Source: Lachnospiraceae bacterium (lineage in GTDB: Bacteria; Bacillota; Clostridia; Lachnospirales; Lachnospiraceae). From it: 52,784 nucleotides of DNA. The position numbers and the translations under genes are program-made. The stretch's first letter is position 1; each line of letters starts with the position of its first letter. Below the pieces are notes generated by a model, which saw only the letters and a program-made list of their open reading frames with translations, did not search any database and was not told where the DNA came from. The stretch spans positions 1 to 52,784 of the forward strand of contig JAAUZY010000028.1 in assembly GCA_014804355.1 (NCBI GenBank), given 5' to 3'. Positions 27,301 through 35,183 of the stretch are shown one piece after another.

Positions 27301-28556
27301 GCGCCATCAACAAGGTGCCCTTCACGGAAGAAATGCGGAAAGAATACACGATCCTGTGCCCGCAGATGTCTCCGATCCATTTCGAGATCATGCAATCAGG
27401 ATTCGAAGCCTGCGGTTATCACTTCGAGGTACTTAACAATGACAACCGACATGCCGTAGATGTGGGATTAAAATATGTAAATAATGACGCGTGTTATCCT
27501 TCACTGATGGTGGTAGGACAAATCATGGATGCCCTTCTTTCCGGCAAATATGACCTGAACAAAGTGGCAATTATCATGACCCAGACAGGCGGAGGCTGCC
27601 GTGCCACCAACTATGTGGGATTCATAAGACGCGCCCTTGAGAAAGCAGGCATGGAACAGATTCCCGTTATCTCACTGAATCTTGCCGGTATCGAGAGTAA
27701 TCCCGGTTTCCATCTCAATGCAGAACTTCTCATGCGCGCCGCTTACAGTGCACTCTTCGGGGATATTTTCATGCGCTGCGTCTACCGTATGCGGCCTTAT
27801 GAGAAGACACCCGGCTCCGTAGATGCCCTCCATGCGAAATGGGTGGAAAAGTGCCGGGAATTCGTATCTCGTAAGCATATGAATCTTATGACCTTTCAGA
27901 AGATGTGCCGGCAGATCATACGGGATTTTGATGCCGTCCCGATACATGAGGACCTGCACAAACCGAGAGTCGGCATCGTGGGTGAGATCCTTGTAAAATT
28001 TGCTCCTGCAGCCAATAACCATCTGGTGGAACTGCTGGAATCGGAAGGTGCGGAGGCTGTCGTACCCGATCTTCTGGATTTCATGCTCTACTGCTTCTAT
28101 AACCAGATCTATAAGGCGGACTATCTGGGCACATCGCGTAAGGCTGCGGCAGTGTCCAGGCTGGGAATCTGGGCTCTCGAGAAGCTGCGTGAGGCAGCGG
28201 CTAAAGAATTCAAAAAAAGCCGGCATTTTACACCGCCGGTAAGTATCTATAAACTGGTAGAATATGCCAAGCCCATCGTCAATATCGGGAATCAGACCGG
28301 TGAGGGTTGGTTTTTGACCGGCGAGATGGTTGAGTTAATTCACAGCGGCGTAAACAATATCGTCTGCACACAGCCCTTCGGCTGCCTGCCCAATCACGTG
28401 GTAGGCAAAGGCGTCATCAAGGAACTGCGTAAGCGCTTCCCGCTGTCCAACATCGTAGCGATAGACTACGACCCGGGTGCCAGCGAAGTCAACCAGCTTA
28501 ATCGAATCAAACTGATGCTGTCAACGGCGCAGAAAAATTTAAAAAAGAATGCGTAA
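24318..28556 (+). CDS. Giant acyl-CoA dehydratase activase-related protein (two BcrAD/BadFG domains plus DUF2229)
   Basis: A protein of 1412 aa. AAGGAG lies 11 bases before [11 protein letters not shown]. Two ATPase domains of the ASKHA fold occur in tandem: [10 protein letters not shown] near residue 9-18 and [10 protein letters not shown] near 322-331. Each has the activator glycine/cysteine loop: CAGGTGSF near 127 and CSSGCGSF near 446. Near 605-615 is a Cys cluster KCKGCTNNC. The remaining part matches the DUF2229 / HgdB-like region with further conserved Cys. Canonical activators (HgdC) are about 260 aa homodimers that hydrolyse ATP to push one electron into a 2-hydroxyacyl-CoA dehydratase. 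No dehydratase genes are near. Giant versions are common in anaerobic Clostridia and their substrate is not known. Confidence 0.9.
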   Translation: MSKMQYTLGIDIGSTTVKIAVLDEKQQILFSDYQRHFANIRETLSDLLKKAYEKLGNITIHPMITGSGGLTLANHLQVPFVQEVIAVSTSLQTLAPITDVAIELGGEDAKIIYFEGGNVEQRMNGICAGGTGSFIDQMASLLQTDASGLNEYAKNYHSLYTIAARCGVFAKSDIQPLINEGATKEDLSASIFQAVVNQTISGLACGKPIRGHVAFLGGPLHFLSELKQSFIRTLKLDDEHIIDTDNSHLFAAIGSALNAKEEAFFTMEEMVGKLASDIKMEFEVERMEPLFSSKDEYNDFCTRHAVHHVTTADLASYKGNCFLGIDAGSTTTKVALVGEDGSLLYSFYSSNDGSPLKTAIRSLKEIHALLPAGVKIVRSCSTGYGEALLKAAFLLDDGEVETVAHYYAAAFFDPQVDCILDIGGQDMKCIKIKNQTVDSVQLNEACSSGCGSFIETFAKSLNYSVEDFAKAALFAEHPIDLGTRCTVFMNSKVKQAQKEGASVSDISAGLAYSVIKNALFKVIKVSDATELGKNIVVQGGTFYNDAVLRSFEKIADCNAIRPDIAGIMGAFGAALIAREHYEEGYQTSMLTIEQITNLQFETSMAKCKGCTNNCRLTINKFTGGRQYISGNRCERGLGRTKNESGIPNLYDYKLKRLFSYEPLSADKAVRGTVGIPRVLNMYENYPFWFTFFTKLGYRVVLSPSSNRKIYELGIESIPSESECYPAKLAHGHVSWLISQKVDFIFYPALFYERDEFHEANNHYNCPIVTSYSENIKNNVEEIGRGEVVFRNPFMSFRDLQTVTSALTKEFQELPVTEVMDAANAAWEEQAAARQDMRDKGEEVLRFMETNHKRGIVLAGRPYHIDPEINHGIPELINSYDIAVLTEDSVSHLAKPERPLIVSDQWMYHSRLYAAASYVKTREDLDLIQLNSFGCGLDAVTTDQVNDILSGSDKIYTCLKIDEVNNLGAARIRIRSLLSAIKVREQKKKSRIIRSSAINKVPFTEEMRKEYTILCPQMSPIHFEIMQSGFEACGYHFEVLNNDNRHAVDVGLKYVNNDACYPSLMVVGQIMDALLSGKYDLNKVAIIMTQTGGGCRATNYVGFIRRALEKAGMEQIPVISLNLAGIESNPGFHLNAELLMRAAYSALFGDIFMRCVYRMRPYEKTPGSVDALHAKWVEKCREFVSRKHMNLMTFQKMCRQIIRDFDAVPIHEDLHKPRVGIVGEILVKFAPAANNHLVELLESEGAEAVVPDLLDFMLYCFYNQIYKADYLGTSRKAAAVSRLGIWALEKLREAAAKEFKKSRHFTPPVSIYKLVEYAKPIVNIGNQTGEGWFLTGEMVELIHSGVNNIVCTQPFGCLPNHVVGKGVIKELRKRFPLSNIVAIDYDPGASEVNQLNRIKLMLSTAQKNLKKNA

Positions 28557-28612
28557 CGCGTGTTATTACGCAATCAGAGTTTTCGGTGGGTCACGATAAA
28601 TTAGCGCTATGT

Positions 28613-28649
28613 AAAAGCAGATGCAGGAAACTCCTACATCTGCTTTCTT
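28613..28649. terminator. Bidirectional terminator shared by the activase and the DUF6472 gene
   Basis: GCAGATG-c-AGG pairs with CCT-a-CATCTGC around a 5-nt loop, with AAAA on one side and TTTCTT on the other. On the minus strand the stem contains the last codons and stop of the gene at 28634-28807. Confidence 0.75.
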
Positions 28650-28807
28650 ACGATCAGATATTCATTATCCAGTTGATAAAACGAGCACTCAAAATTACCG
28701 CCTCTCAGGAATCGGCTCATATCGTCCTCATCCAGATCTACCATGCATACATAACACTCGTAATCTTCATCATATTGGTAATTGCTACAGGTATCACAAC
28801 TGCTCAT
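28634..28807 (-). CDS. DUF6472-type small zinc-knuckle protein
   Basis: A 57-aa reading frame starting MSSCDTCSNYQYDEDYECYV, with AGAGG 5 bases upstream. It has two Cys-x-x-Cys pairs (Cys4/Cys7 and Cys18/Cys21) and a further Cys41, then a short acidic and aromatic part ending in VRKQM. The pattern corresponds to the small DUF6472 proteins of Lachnospiraceae, function unknown. The Cys pairs suggest one bound zinc. It lies 113 bp downstream of the gene at 28921-29211 and ends inside a terminator stem. Confidence 0.82.
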   Translation of the reverse strand: MSSCDTCSNYQYDEDYECYVCMVDLDEDDMSRFLRGGNFECSFYQLDNEYLIVRKQM

Positions 28808-28920
28808 TGTTTCCTCTATTCCGAAGCTGCATGCAAATTTTATGCTGCTGCGCTTCCTGCTTCATTACATTCCTGTTTTCTGTTTAATTTAAAGAATATT
28901 TTATTTGATAGAACTTGTTA

Positions 28921-29211
28921 TTAATAGAAGGTTTTATCAACCTTACGATTGACAAATTTGATCTTGCCCTTGATTTCCTCTTCCAGTCCATGAATCGCCT
29001 CATCGGCGATCTCTTTTTGCAGCTGATTTACACAAAAAATACATGTGCCGAATTTCTCACCGGAAAAGAATTTCGGTTTCTCCCACTTCACGAAATAAGA
29101 TACCCTGTTCTTAAGCAGCGCCTTCTCAATTCTTTCTTTGGTTTCCAGATCCGTTACCTGACACCATTCCAGTTCATTATGCACTTTCACTTTCTGATAG
29201 GCTGTCTCCAT
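28921..29211 (-). CDS. Small conserved-looking protein of unknown function (96 aa)
   Basis: 96 aa, METAYQKVKVHNELEWCQVT at the start, rich in Lys and Glu, no membrane segment. GGGGG lies 10 bases before the ATG and a promoter with a perfect TATAAT lies about 48 bp upstream. Two cysteines (Cys-Ile-Phe-Cys) occur near residue 57-60. I do not recognise the family. It may share a transcript with the DUF6472 gene that follows. Antisense to no known gene. Confidence 0.7.
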   Translation of the reverse strand: METAYQKVKVHNELEWCQVTDLETKERIEKALLKNRVSYFVKWEKPKFFSGEKFGTCIFCVNQLQKEIADEAIHGLEEEIKGKIKFVNRKVDKTFY

Positions 29212-29258
29212 ACCGATTTGTCCCCCTCTGCCATACTGTATAGTTGCCCAGCTCTTAG

Positions 29259-29287
29259 ATTATATCGCATTTTATTCAATTGTGCAA
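29259..29287 (-). promoter_or_regulatory. Promoter of the 96-aa gene
   Basis: Minus strand: TTGCAC (29282-29287), 17-bp spacer, TATAAT (29259-29264). The -10 is perfect, the -35 weak. Confidence 0.5.
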
Positions 29288-29452
29288 TTATTGCAAGAAG
29301 CATTTTTTTATGTTAATCTATTATATGTTATTATTCACAGATTATCTCAGTCATCTTCTGTGTTAAAATGTCTGAAAAAAACTATTATAAAAATGTTTAG
29401 CACCGACCAATACAATTACTTCATGGCGGTGCAGGAAAGTCGAGGTTATGTT

Positions 29453-30367
29453 ATGCCTATCAGAGTAGCGGATTCTTTACCGGCAACCAGCATTCTGGAG
29501 AATGAAAATATATTTGTTATGACGGAGTACCGCGCGTTACATCAGGACATCCGTCCCCTAAACGTGCTGATCTTAAATCTCATGCCCACGAAAATCGTGA
29601 CCGAGACACAGCTTCTGCGCAAACTATCAAATACACCTCTTCAGGTCAATGTGGAATTTCTGCAGACTGCCAGCTATACACCGCAGCATACAGATTCCAA
29701 TCACTTGGAATCTTTCTATACCACCTTCGATCAGGTTAAGGACCGCAAGTACGATGGTATGATCATCACCGGTGCGCCTCTGGACTATATCAAATTCGAG
29801 GATGTTACCTACTGGAAGGAACTGTGCGCCATTATGGATTGGGGCAAGACCCATGTCCACTGCACCCTGCACCTATGCTGGGGCGCTTTTGCGGGACTCT
29901 ACTATCTCTATGGGTTAGACCGTTACGATATGGAAACGAAGCTGTCCGGTGTCTATGCCCACAGGATCGTAAAGAAAAATTCTCCTCTGTTTCGGGGATT
30001 TGACGATATTTTCTATGCACCGCAATCCCGTGCCATGGGGATAGCTGCGGAAAAAATCGCCTCCGTGCCGGAGCTGGAACTGATGGCCGTCTCCGATGAA
30101 GCCGGTGTCACCATTGTCAAGACCACCGACAGCCGGCATTTCTTCATCACCTGCCATCCGGAATATGATTCCGACACACTGGCACAGGAGTATTTCCGGG
30201 ATCTGAATAAAGGCATGAATCCGACCATTCCGGCAAACTATTTCCCTGATGACAATCCGGAAAATCCACCTATCGTCAACTGGCGTTCCACAGGGCAGCT
30301 TCTGTATTCCAATTGGCTGAACTTCTACGTGTACCAAACGACGCCTTATGATGTGAGGGATATATAG
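29453..30367 (+). CDS. metA: Homoserine O-acyltransferase
   Basis: A protein of 304 aa when started at MPIRVADSLP, which has GAGG 7 bases upstream; the 57-codon extension is not coding-like. Catalytic residues of the MetA family are in register: Lys47, Cys142 in 'LHLCWGAFAG', His235 and Glu237 in 'CHPEY'. The acyl-CoA specificity position 111, Gly in the succinyl-specific E. coli enzyme and Glu in acetyl-specific enzymes, is Asp here (GAPLDYI). It makes activated homoserine for methionine synthesis. It stands alone on the plus strand and ends at a strong terminator. No SAM riboswitch was recognised upstream. Confidence 0.95.
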   Translation: MPIRVADSLPATSILENENIFVMTEYRALHQDIRPLNVLILNLMPTKIVTETQLLRKLSNTPLQVNVEFLQTASYTPQHTDSNHLESFYTTFDQVKDRKYDGMIITGAPLDYIKFEDVTYWKELCAIMDWGKTHVHCTLHLCWGAFAGLYYLYGLDRYDMETKLSGVYAHRIVKKNSPLFRGFDDIFYAPQSRAMGIAAEKIASVPELELMAVSDEAGVTIVKTTDSRHFFITCHPEYDSDTLAQEYFRDLNKGMNPTIPANYFPDDNPENPPIVNWRSTGQLLYSNWLNFYVYQTTPYDVRDI

Positions 30368-30375
30368 TATAAGAA

Positions 30376-30408
30376 CGGCATCTCAATATGAGATGCCGCA
30401 ATTTTTTT
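30376..30408 (+). terminator. Terminator after metA
   Basis: CGGCATCTC and GAGATGCCG form a perfect 9-bp stem with a 5-nt loop, followed by CAATTTTTTT. It starts 8 bp after the metA stop codon. Confidence 0.88.
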
Positions 30409-30417
30409 GGGATTCTT

Positions 30418-30588
30418 TCATATGAAACACAATGGTTCACTGCCTTTTATCATCACTGCATAAAAGCTCATACTTTTTTTGATTTCTTCATAGTCTTCCA
30501 GCGTTTTACAATTTTGCAGATCATCATTAATGCGTTCACGTTCTAACTGTCGCGCTAACTTTTCAATCACTTCAGCATTTGTTGGCAT
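30418..30588 (-). CDS. Small protein of unknown function (56 aa)
   Basis: 56 aa starting MPTNAEVIEKLARQLERERI with AGGTGAT close upstream; six more codons are open before it without a ribosome site. It is helical, charged and has no membrane segment. It lies 74 bp downstream of ligA in the same direction and may be its operon partner. I do not recognise it; coding status rests on the ribosome site and the helical composition. Confidence 0.5.
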   Translation of the reverse strand: MPTNAEVIEKLARQLERERINDDLQNCKTLEDYEEIKKSMSFYAVMIKGSEPLCFI

Positions 30589-30662
30589 ATCATCACCTGC
30601 TTTCATACAAACAAGTTATTGTTACAATTTATAATTATACAAGATTACACAAAAGACCGTAA

Positions 30663-32624
30663 TCACAAATATTCCTCTATAAACTCTTCTTCCGATATAA
30701 TACGGATTCCCAGCTCCTTTGCCTTCTTATTTTTGGAGGACTGTGAGGTTGTGTCATTGTTGATCAGGCACGTTGTCTTACCGGTAACGCTGCCTGTCAC
30801 TTTGCCGCCTTTTGCCTCGATCTCATCCTTAAGCGCATTGCGGTTCTCGTAGTGTTCCAAGCTGCCCGTGATGACAAAACTCATCCCCGCCAGAGTCTGC
30901 GATCCTTCCTCTTCCACAGTTTCCACGGCAATACGCACTTCCTGCAGCAAATGATTAAGCTGTTCCATCCGCTCATCATTATGGAAAAAGTCATAGATAC
31001 TGCCGGCAATCACCTCTCCGATCCCGTCAATTGCACTCAGCTCTTCCACATCCGCCGCCCGCAGCGCCTCAATGGAGAACCGGAAATGACGGCACAGCAG
31101 TTTGGCGTTTGCCACCCCTACATTCTCGATTCCAAGTCCGTATATCACTCTTGGCAGCGTGGTATCTCTGGATTTCTCTATGCTCTCCATCAGATTATTA
31201 TAGGATTTCTCACCGAAACCTTCCATCTGCGTAATTTCCTGTTCATACCGCAGTAAGTGGAAAATATCGGCAAATTCATGCAGAAAGCCTCTTGCCAGAA
31301 ATTTTTCCAACGTAGACTCCGAAAGTCCGTCCACATTCATGGCATCCCGGCTCACAAACAGTGTAAATGCCTTGATCTTCTTCGCATCACAGAAAGGATT
31401 CGAGCAATACAATGACTGTACGTCATTGACCCGGCGAATCTCCGTCGGCTGTCCGCATACCGGACACACTTTCGGAATCTGCAACGTATCACTCTGCGTC
31501 AGATTCTCAGCGATCTGCGGAATAATCATATTAGCCTTATAGACGGTAATGTGATCACCAATACCCAGCTTAAGTCCGCGCACGATACTGACATTATGCA
31601 CCGAGGCGCGGCTGACAGTCGTTCCCTCCAACTCTACCGGCTCGAAAATCGCCACCGGATTAATAAGCCCCGTCCTGCTGGCACTCCACTCCATCTCCTG
31701 AAGTACTGTTTCCCGCAGCTCATCCGCCCACTTAAAGGCAATGGCATCTCTGGGGAATTTCGCTGTTCTGCCAAGTGACTGTCCATATGCGATATCTTCA
31801 TAAATCAGTACAAGTCCATCAGAAGGAATATCATATGACTGTATCTTATTCTCAAAATAAGCTATCTCGTCCTGAATCGTATCCGGATTCACCAGTCTGT
31901 TTTCCACTATGTCAAATCCCTGCTCTGTCAGAAAGTCAAACTGTGCCGAACGGGAATTATGAAAATCAACACCATCCGCCTTAACGAGACTGAAAACATA
32001 CAGATTGACATTACGTGCCGCCGTGATCTCGTTATTGAGCTGCCTGACAGATCCGCTGCACAGATTACGTGGATTCTTATACTTCGCCTCCGCCTCATCA
32101 ATGCGGCTGTTGATCTTCTCAAACTCGCTGTAACTGATTATAGCCTCTCCCCGCACCACAAGTTCTCCCTGATAGGGAATCGACACCGGTACATTGCGAA
32201 ACACTCTGGCATTGTTCGTGACCACCTCGCCCACCTCGCCGTTTCCTCTGGTAACGGCCTTGGCAAGTTTACCGCCAATATATGTCAGCACAATCGTCAG
32301 CCCGTCCAGTTTCCATGACAGCAACGCTTCTTTACCGTTCAACCAGTCGCGCAGCTCTTCTCTGCTCTTCGTCTTGGCAAGAGACAGCATCGGTCTTTCA
32401 TGCCTTTCCTTAGGCAGTTCCTCCACTGCCTCATATCCTACATGTACTGTGGGACTGTCCGTGAGTGTAACACCCGTTATTTCTTCTAGTCGTGTCAGTT
32501 CATCATATAACCGATCATACTCAAAGTTACTCATAATCTCCGTGTCCTGCGCATAATATGCCTCAGACGCTTTATTCAAAATTGAGACCAGTTCTTTCAT
32601 TCGGTTTCTTGTCTTATCATCCAC
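30663..32624 (-). CDS. ligA: NAD+-dependent DNA ligase
   Basis: A protein of 653 aa. The adenylation motif is WKLDG with Lys105. Other LigA parts are in order: the N-terminal NAD-binding Ia domain, OB fold, a four-Cys zinc finger (CPVCG … YCSNPFC), helix-hairpin-helix repeats around residues 480-560, and a C-terminal BRCT domain from about residue 580 ('LAGMSFVITGSL'). It joins Okazaki fragments and repair nicks. The ribosome site before the ATG is weak. The length is slightly shorter than the usual 665-670 aa but nothing is missing. Confidence 0.97.
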   Translation of the reverse strand: MDDKTRNRMKELVSILNKASEAYYAQDTEIMSNFEYDRLYDELTRLEEITGVTLTDSPTVHVGYEAVEELPKERHERPMLSLAKTKSREELRDWLNGKEALLSWKLDGLTIVLTYIGGKLAKAVTRGNGEVGEVVTNNARVFRNVPVSIPYQGELVVRGEAIISYSEFEKINSRIDEAEAKYKNPRNLCSGSVRQLNNEITAARNVNLYVFSLVKADGVDFHNSRSAQFDFLTEQGFDIVENRLVNPDTIQDEIAYFENKIQSYDIPSDGLVLIYEDIAYGQSLGRTAKFPRDAIAFKWADELRETVLQEMEWSASRTGLINPVAIFEPVELEGTTVSRASVHNVSIVRGLKLGIGDHITVYKANMIIPQIAENLTQSDTLQIPKVCPVCGQPTEIRRVNDVQSLYCSNPFCDAKKIKAFTLFVSRDAMNVDGLSESTLEKFLARGFLHEFADIFHLLRYEQEITQMEGFGEKSYNNLMESIEKSRDTTLPRVIYGLGIENVGVANAKLLCRHFRFSIEALRAADVEELSAIDGIGEVIAGSIYDFFHNDERMEQLNHLLQEVRIAVETVEEEGSQTLAGMSFVITGSLEHYENRNALKDEIEAKGGKVTGSVTGKTTCLINNDTTSQSSKNKKAKELGIRIISEEEFIEEYL

Positions 32625-32750
32625 TTATAATATACCTGCCATTTCTTTTATTCCATTATCTCTATTCCGTTGTTTCTTTAAAACTGCTCCCCTGCATTTT
32701 ACAAACTATCTCTGAAAACAGATTTACAACAGTCCTGCCTCATCATATAC

Positions 32751-33473
32751 TCATTCTGTGAGCCTGAGCCCGCACTTCTGATACAGGCTTCTCATCTCAT
32801 CCTTTGATAATTCCCGATGCTCTCCGGGTTTCAGGCTGTCAAGTTCCACATTAATAACACGCGTTCGTTTAAGAGAACTCACCTCATATCCCTGCGCCTT
32901 ACACATGCGCCTAATCTGTCTGTTCAAGCCTTGCGTCAGCACCATGCGGATCGTCTTGGGACCCAACTGCTCTATTTCGCAAGGCCGTGTCGTAGCTTCA
33001 AGTTCATCTAAATATATCCCCTGACGCATACTGGAAAGCGCCTCTTCGGTCCACTCCTGCCTTACTTTGACAATGTACTCTTTCTCGTGGCGGTTAGCTC
33101 CGCGCATCATGGCTTCTATGAGATCCCCGTCATTAGTCATAAGTAGGAGCCCTTCCGAATCCTTATCCAGTCTTCCCGCATAGGTGACCCGGACGGGATA
33201 TCGAATCTCATCCGCCACGATTTTCTTTGCATGTGCATCCCGCTCCGTACATACAACACCCATGGGCTTATAATATGCAAGCACAACTTTGCTGTTGGGA
33301 CCGGAGACTTTCTTGCCGCGGACGCACACCTCATCCCGAATTTTCACCTTAATGCCCTGCATGGCCGTCTCTCCATTTACCGTGACAACACCCTGCTCGA
33401 TCAATTTGTCTGCATCCCGTCTGGAACAGATTCCGCAGGATGCCAGATATTTATTCAGCCGGACTTCTTCCAT
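32751..33473 (-). CDS. RsuA/RluF-family rRNA pseudouridine synthase
   Basis: 240 aa starting MEEVRLNKYLASCGICSRRD, preceded by AGGAGG 6 bases upstream. Residues 1-50 form an S4 RNA-binding domain. The catalytic Asp is in GRLDKDSEGLLLMTNDG. The conserved 'YKPMGVVCT' and 'GLNRQIRRMC' segments mark the RsuA/RluB/RluE/RluF group; the sequence pattern is closest to RluF-type enzymes, which act on 23S rRNA. It overlaps no gene and follows the SGNH protein by 10 bp. Confidence 0.92.
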   Translation of the reverse strand: MEEVRLNKYLASCGICSRRDADKLIEQGVVTVNGETAMQGIKVKIRDEVCVRGKKVSGPNSKVVLAYYKPMGVVCTERDAHAKKIVADEIRYPVRVTYAGRLDKDSEGLLLMTNDGDLIEAMMRGANRHEKEYIVKVRQEWTEEALSSMRQGIYLDELEATTRPCEIEQLGPKTIRMVLTQGLNRQIRRMCKAQGYEVSSLKRTRVINVELDSLKPGEHRELSKDEMRSLYQKCGLRLTE

Positions 33474-33483
33474 GTCAATCCTC

Positions 33484-35091
33484 CTACTCTTCCGCAACCT
33501 CCACAGGTTCCACGGCATGTTCCAAGAGGAACTCACGCCACACATCATAATGCTGTGCATAGAGATGTACACCATCAAAACTTAAATCTGCATTTAAGAA
33601 ACCGTCCTCGTCTGTAAACAGCGGATTGGCATCCAAATAGAAAATATCTGTTCCGTTCGCCAGTTGTGCTGATGCCGCATTCTTATCGTTGATATTGATG
33701 TTGTTAAACTCTGTCTCCATGTTGTTCTTCTCTCTGCTGACATGAAGATTCGCCATAACATAGATAATCGCCTGGGGCTGCCACTCTTTGATCTGATTCA
33801 ATACCTTACGATACTGCTCCAGATACATTTCAGTATTACCGTACCCCAGTTCATTCATCCCCAGCATAATGTAAATCTTACCATACTGTTTCTCCTGAAG
33901 CACCTGATTCAGATCGACCTTCTCACCCGTCTTCTGGTAAGTGACCTTTTCCTCCAGCAGCTTAAAAATCATCATGCCGCTGTCACAATAGAAATCGGCT
34001 TCCTCCAGTCCCGCATAATCTGATATTCCTAAAGTTCTGGAGTCCCCAAGGAAAGCCGCATCATGAAAATAACCAATGTTTTCTTTGGTATATGGGTACT
34101 CCGTCGTCAATGCAACTTTTCCTGCATCCGAATAATATATGGAATCAATTTCCCGTGGATAATAAATTTCAAATTTAGTGATTCCTTTTCCACTCCCTTT
34201 CATTTCATCAGTATTTTCGATATTTTCTTCGTTAACTATATCATTTTCTAAATTATTATCATTTTCTTTATCGTCAGATTCATCCTTGCGTTTTCCTGCA
34301 TTTTCTTCCTGATTGTCATCATTTTCGGAATTATTTTCCAAAACATCTGTATTCCCATCTTCACTCACCGACTTATCAGCCGAAATCTCTTCATCCGCTT
34401 CCAATAACAGATGTTTTTCGAGCTCCGTCTGTCCCGAGTTCCCGATCATTCCACTCTGCGCCATTACCGTCTGCGCCTCTCTGGCGATGGCCTTGAAGCC
34501 AATCTCATCAGACCATAACATCACTAACAAGGATGTAAATACGATTCCCAGCACGTAAGGGCAATTATACAGAATCTCTTTCCATTCGCTCCTTTTCTGT
34601 TCCGGCTTCCCTTTTCTCCGCTCTAAGCTGCCCTTCTTCTGCACAGAAGTGCTGTTTCGCTGTGCTGTGCTGCTCTGCTTCCGGTTCTCACTGTCCTTCC
34701 TCTGCTCTGTACTGCCCTGTTTCTGATTCGTATTATTATTCTTCTGACTCGTGTTGCTCTTTGTTGACTGTTCCGTCCCCTTCTTCGGTTGCACCGCACC
34801 GCTCTTTTTTAACTGCTCCGCACTGTCCTTTGGCTGCCCTGTGCTGCTCTTCTTTATCCGCTTTGTACTGTTTTTGGGCTGCTCCGCACCGCTCTTCTTT
34901 GGTTGCTCCGCGTTACTTTTCTTTGGCTGTACCGTATTCTTCTTCGGCTGTCCTACACTACTGCTCTTTGTCTTTTCCGCGCTGCCCTTCTTCTGCTGCT
35001 TTGCACTGTTTTGTGTCCGCTTTGCGTTATTTTTTCTCTGTTGTCCGTGCTTTACCCGCTTTTTCTGCGCTGTCGCTTTTTTCTTTTTCAT
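33484..35091 (-). CDS. SGNH-type esterase/acetyltransferase with a long basic low-complexity N-terminus
   Basis: A protein of 535 aa. Residues 1-170 are Lys/Gln/Ser-rich degenerate repeats built on Gln-Pro-Lys-Lys-Ser and Ala-Glu-Gln units. A transmembrane helix spans about 176-193. Residues 245-300 are an acidic Asp/Asn/Glu-rich linker, and 330-535 form the SGNH domain: GDSRT with Ser351, Asn413 in GMNELG, and Asp506/His509 in DGVHL. The domain would lie outside the membrane. Directly upstream (92 bp) is an MBOAT O-acyltransferase, so the pair probably moves acetyl groups to a cell-surface polymer, as in AlgI/AlgJ- or PatA/PatB-type systems. The polymer is unknown. The repeat composition does not match neighbouring genes. 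Confidence 0.85.
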   Translation of the reverse strand: MKKKKATAQKKRVKHGQQRKNNAKRTQNSAKQQKKGSAEKTKSSSVGQPKKNTVQPKKSNAEQPKKSGAEQPKNSTKRIKKSSTGQPKDSAEQLKKSGAVQPKKGTEQSTKSNTSQKNNNTNQKQGSTEQRKDSENRKQSSTAQRNSTSVQKKGSLERRKGKPEQKRSEWKEILYNCPYVLGIVFTSLLVMLWSDEIGFKAIAREAQTVMAQSGMIGNSGQTELEKHLLLEADEEISADKSVSEDGNTDVLENNSENDDNQEENAGKRKDESDDKENDNNLENDIVNEENIENTDEMKGSGKGITKFEIYYPREIDSIYYSDAGKVALTTEYPYTKENIGYFHDAAFLGDSRTLGISDYAGLEEADFYCDSGMMIFKLLEEKVTYQKTGEKVDLNQVLQEKQYGKIYIMLGMNELGYGNTEMYLEQYRKVLNQIKEWQPQAIIYVMANLHVSREKNNMETEFNNININDKNAASAQLANGTDIFYLDANPLFTDEDGFLNADLSFDGVHLYAQHYDVWREFLLEHAVEPVEVAEE

Positions 35092-35183
35092 ATGTTGTTC
35101 AACTCACCATCACTCAGTCTGTAGATTATATGTTTATAATCTGTATCCCATTATTGATATTGCTATTAACGAAATCTGATAAA

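Noticed and set aside
29212-29452. SAM (S-box) riboswitch before metA
   Set aside because: None of the conserved S-box segments were found in the 240-bp space; only an AT-rich region with promoter-like parts.
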